From Stromatinia cepivora (lineage: Eukaryota > Ascomycota > Leotiomycetes > Helotiales > Sclerotiniaceae): a stretch of 64,000 bases of DNA. The stretch covers positions 1 to 64,000 of the forward strand of contig RCTD01000042.1 of assembly GCA_014898415.1 (NCBI GenBank). The letters run 5' to 3'. The number at the start of each line of letters is the position of its first letter. Within the stretch, counting starts at the first letter, position 1. The notes beneath the pieces were generated by a model. That model searched no databases. It was not told the origin of the DNA and was given only the letters and a program-made list of their open reading frames with translations. Position numbers and translations under genes: made by a program. Positions 60,731 through 64,000 of the stretch are shown here, piece by piece.

Positions 60731-62689
60731 AATTATGAGATCCGATTGTATAGTAATAACTAAAAAGCAAAACAAATCGAAAAAGGATTAGTATAATTAA
60801 TAGGAATGGAATAAAATAAAAATCAGAGTTTTCATACAATATTATTGAAATAAAGTTGAAATATAATAATACAATTTATAACTTATAATATCATAGATCA
60901 AAACGGAGAACAATCTGTATAATGCCGATACAGAATTATAGCAAAGGCGAAGAGCAAATTTGTATAGTTACAAGAAAACATATTATAATACGATTTTACG
61001 AATTCTTTTATTGTTTTATTTTTATATTTCTTTATTATTTTAAATTTATTTACTGTATACCTTTTTTTTTAAGATCGTCTTAAAAATCTAAAGATTATCT
61101 TCGATATTTATCAAATAACAAGAAATCTTCATAATATCGGAATCAAACAATTCTTCGAAGTTCGATCAAAACAATCATAAACGATGATTCAAACAAATAA
61201 AGATAAAATTGAAAGGGAAAGAATGATTTTATACAATTGATCAAACATTAAACGAATATATGTAAATTGTAGGATTCAATATAGTATCTGCTTATGAAAT
61301 CAATGATGATATATATTACAATATCGAATTGAAATCGGAATATTTAAAGGACGAAACGAATGTGTTATTATATATTTGTATAACATTCAATAATGACGAT
61401 GAAACCCTTATTGATGAATATTCAATAATATATACACTCTGGAGATATTTTAAATTAAAATATACCAGAATCAGTATAATCATAGTCAATATATATATGA
61501 CGATGATCCAGAACTTCAAATTCTAATTCAATATCTATTTCGATATAATCATTATCGAAGTTTGGGATAAATTGAAAGAGTATAAAAGGAAATTAGGAGT
61601 TGTAAATGAAAACTATCGATCAGTATATCAAAATATTATTTTGTTTTTGGTTTTAATATATAATCTTCTAATCAATTATCAAAGAGTAATGAATATATTG
61701 AATATCCAAATCAATTTTAGTATCGATGATAAGATCAAGCATTTATAGGCTAAGGAATTTTGTTTTAAGGATAGATTAAAATTAGTGTAAATTGTAAAAG
61801 GATTTAGATACACTTTTTGATATTAAGAATCAGATTTCGAGATTCCAAATAATGTTTGTGATCTATATCAAAAGGAAGATTATTATATATAAGACTATCT
61901 ACATTTAATACGAATTAATAAATTCCTTTGCAATTATTTTTGTTATTAAAGGAGAAAGAGATTATCGAATCCGAAAAAGATTTATTTTAACAAAAAAGAT
62001 TAAATATACTCTACTAATAATATTTCTGAATTAGACTTCGATACTAAAGATATAATAAAGGAAGATTACAATTTAACAAAAGAAATTATTAGTAAAACTT
62101 TTTTTAGCAAATAATATATTGATATAGATATTTCTTTATATATATCTAATCAATTTTCATTATTCAAATCAATAGAATTTATTACCAAATGAAGAATAAA
62201 AATTAATAAAAGAGTGATATATTATTATTATTGGAATTTAATAGATATAATATACGAAGATGGTTCTAAGATGCTACTTTCAAATATATTATATGTATTA
62301 GGGCTAAAAGTAAATTTACTATTAGAAAAAAGGATTTGCAAAACAAAATTGTAAAGGGAATTCAATTTTCATTATATATATTTCAAGAAGGACAATAAGA
62401 AAATCATTTATGTTAGAATGCAAGACGGAATATATATAGTTTTATATATAATCAAAGGATATAAAAATATAGCTTTTTGTTCTAATATATATCAAAATGA
62501 TTAGAAAAAAGGCTTTTCTTCAGAAATAATCGATAGCACCAAAAATATCAATAACGAATTAATATTCAAGAAGAAAGAGAGATATCTATTATAGTATCGA
62601 AAATTCAATTATCTAAATCTAGACAAGATCAAGAATCTATACAAGGTATCCAATATAATCAAACCGATAAAGATTCTAATTAAATTAGA

Positions 62690-63325
62690 TATCTGCGAAA
62701 TATATATACTCATCAAAATAATCAATCATATTCCGAAGTAATTGAATCTATACAAATTAAAGAGATTCGAATTTATATATTTCGATATTACAGGATCATT
62801 CTCAAAATCGATTCGAGGGAATTGTTATTTCATATTGATCATTGATAATTATACAAAAATAAATTGGATTATATTATTTAAACAAAAAGACGATATAATT
62901 CAAACATTGAAAATTTGGAAAAAGGAAATGGAATTAGTTATTAAAGAAAAGATCATTATAATTAAGATTAATAATATACTAGAACTCTTATAAGCTATTC
63001 GTAAATGATTATCAAATATATAATCCGAAATTACAACAATTGTCTCTTTATATCAAAACGGATTTATAGAACAGAATATAAAGATTATAAAAGTAAATAT
63101 AAAAACAATACTAAAAGAAATTGGATTACTATTAGAATTTTGAAATGAAATTGTAAAGTATAATACTTATATCAAAAATCGCATTAATATTGATCTTAAT
63201 ATAAATAGAATAAATCAATCCTTTATAAAAGCTTTTATAAATATAATATCAAATATAGAGATATACAAAATCTGGAAGAGCAAATATTATATTTATATCA
63301 ATTCCAAAACTATTTCGAAAAAGCA
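62690..63325 (+). pseudogene. Copia integrase relic (copy 2)
   Basis: Reads FEFIYFDITGSFSKSIRGN and YFILIIDNYTKINWIILFKQ, then a decayed second-Asp region and LLLEF. It is collinear with 12280-12919. The copy keeps SIRGN where copy 1 has a TGA, so the two copies complement each other's RIP damage. Confidence 0.8.
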
Positions 63326-64000
63326 AAGACATAATAAATTACAGGATACTTCGAGAATCGATGTATTCTTAGGGTATTCAAAAACTATAAACAAATATAT
63401 CAAAATATATTCTTCAAAGCTAAATTATATATTTCGATTAAATAAAGTAATTATAAATGAATCTTATCGAGAAAGAGATTTGAATTTTAAATTAAGAAAT
63501 TGTGAATCAGGTTTATAAGGAACAAAGAATGTAAAATTAGATCGAAAACCTTATAATAGACCGGCAACAAATAAAGTATCTTCTTTATTTTTAATATTAA
63601 ATACGATATCTATATTATTTTTGTTTCAAATATTCTTTTTAGTAGATATTATATTGAATTTAATAATTATATTAAATACTTCAATTGTTGAATTGAAATT
63701 AGGTAAATTAGATATATCAATATTAATATATGATAAAGATAAAGACAACAACACCTAGAAAACAAATCAAGAATCTTCTTTTAAAAATACTTTAGATATC
63801 AAATCCATTATTTCAAAGGATCTAATTTAAGAATCAATTTCTATAAACCTTAAATCTGTATTAGAAGCAAAATTTAAGATCGTTTTAAATTTTGCTGATA
63901 AATTTATTTCAATAAGATCAAAAAGCAAAATAAATCTATAATCATTTGAGATCAAACAAAAGGATAAAATAGATTTTGAAAACGAATCCTTAAGATATCT

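Larger units (their letters stand above)
60565..64000 (+). mobile_element. Ty1/copia retrotransposon copy 2, truncated by the window edge
   Basis: Begins with a 166-bp LTR (60565-60730) that aligns with both LTRs of copy 1, and continues collinearly with 10326-13600 of copy 1 to the edge. Corresponding landmarks are the gag piece (61329-61526 against 10923-11120) and the integrase. Nearly all differences are transitions, and many positions GC in one copy are AT in the other, so each copy took RIP independently. Inactive. Confidence 0.92.

Overview
The window looks like nuclear DNA of a filamentous ascomycete, most likely a Leotiomycete (Helotiales, Sclerotiniaceae-like). The evidence is short introns of 50-90 bp with GTAAGT/GTTTGT donors and CTAAC/CTAAT-type branch sites, CAAAATG and CACAACCATG start contexts, and a greatwall-family Rim15 kinase carrying PAS and receiver domains. 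Moderate-GC islands with genes alternate sharply with very AT-rich blocks full of transition-scarred transposons, the usual footprint of repeat-induced point mutation (RIP). The species cannot be fixed from the sequence alone.

Layout. 1-1805: a minus-strand Ser-rich single-pass membrane protein that runs off the left edge. 3964-4858: a three-exon protoglobin gene. 5589-6292: a decayed BTB/POZ gene. 7124-23412: a nested transposon stack. A Tc1/mariner element (TA target site) was split by a Ty3/gypsy element (282-bp LTRs, TSD CAATT). The gypsy was in turn split by a Ty1/copia element (166-bp LTRs, TSD AATTA) and by a 2.37-kb non-autonomous LTR element (163-bp LTRs, TSD TATTA) that carries a piece related to the copia element. 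24939-25914: TATA box and a metzincin-like zinc protease. 26680-27881: ERG26 (ergosterol C-4 demethylation). 29100-30316: a short DNA transposon with perfect 32-bp TIRs. 31385-37236: RIM15. 37237-41850: intergenic DNA with homopolymers and microsatellites. 41850-44400: RIP-decayed gypsy fragments forming an inverted duplication. 45930-46378: a small two-exon hypothetical gene. 46700-51520: AT-rich DNA with microsatellites and the relic of a gene built of roughly 99-bp (33-codon) tandem repeats. 51681-52551: a frameshifted low-complexity gene. 52552-55441: a gene-poor island. 55442-60564: AT-rich DNA with a hAT-like end, a probable LTR and gypsy-like debris. 60565-64000: a second copy of the same copia family, cut by the window edge.

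The host genes do not form a cluster. They are ordinary housekeeping or signalling genes (ERG26, RIM15) and accessory genes (protoglobin, protease, membrane mucin) separated by transposon blocks. I found no CRISPR array, rRNA or convincing tRNA. The most informative structures are the nested insertion stack with all four target duplications readable, the copia-related non-autonomous LTR element, the fungal protoglobin gene, and the RIP-scarred 33-residue repeat gene.
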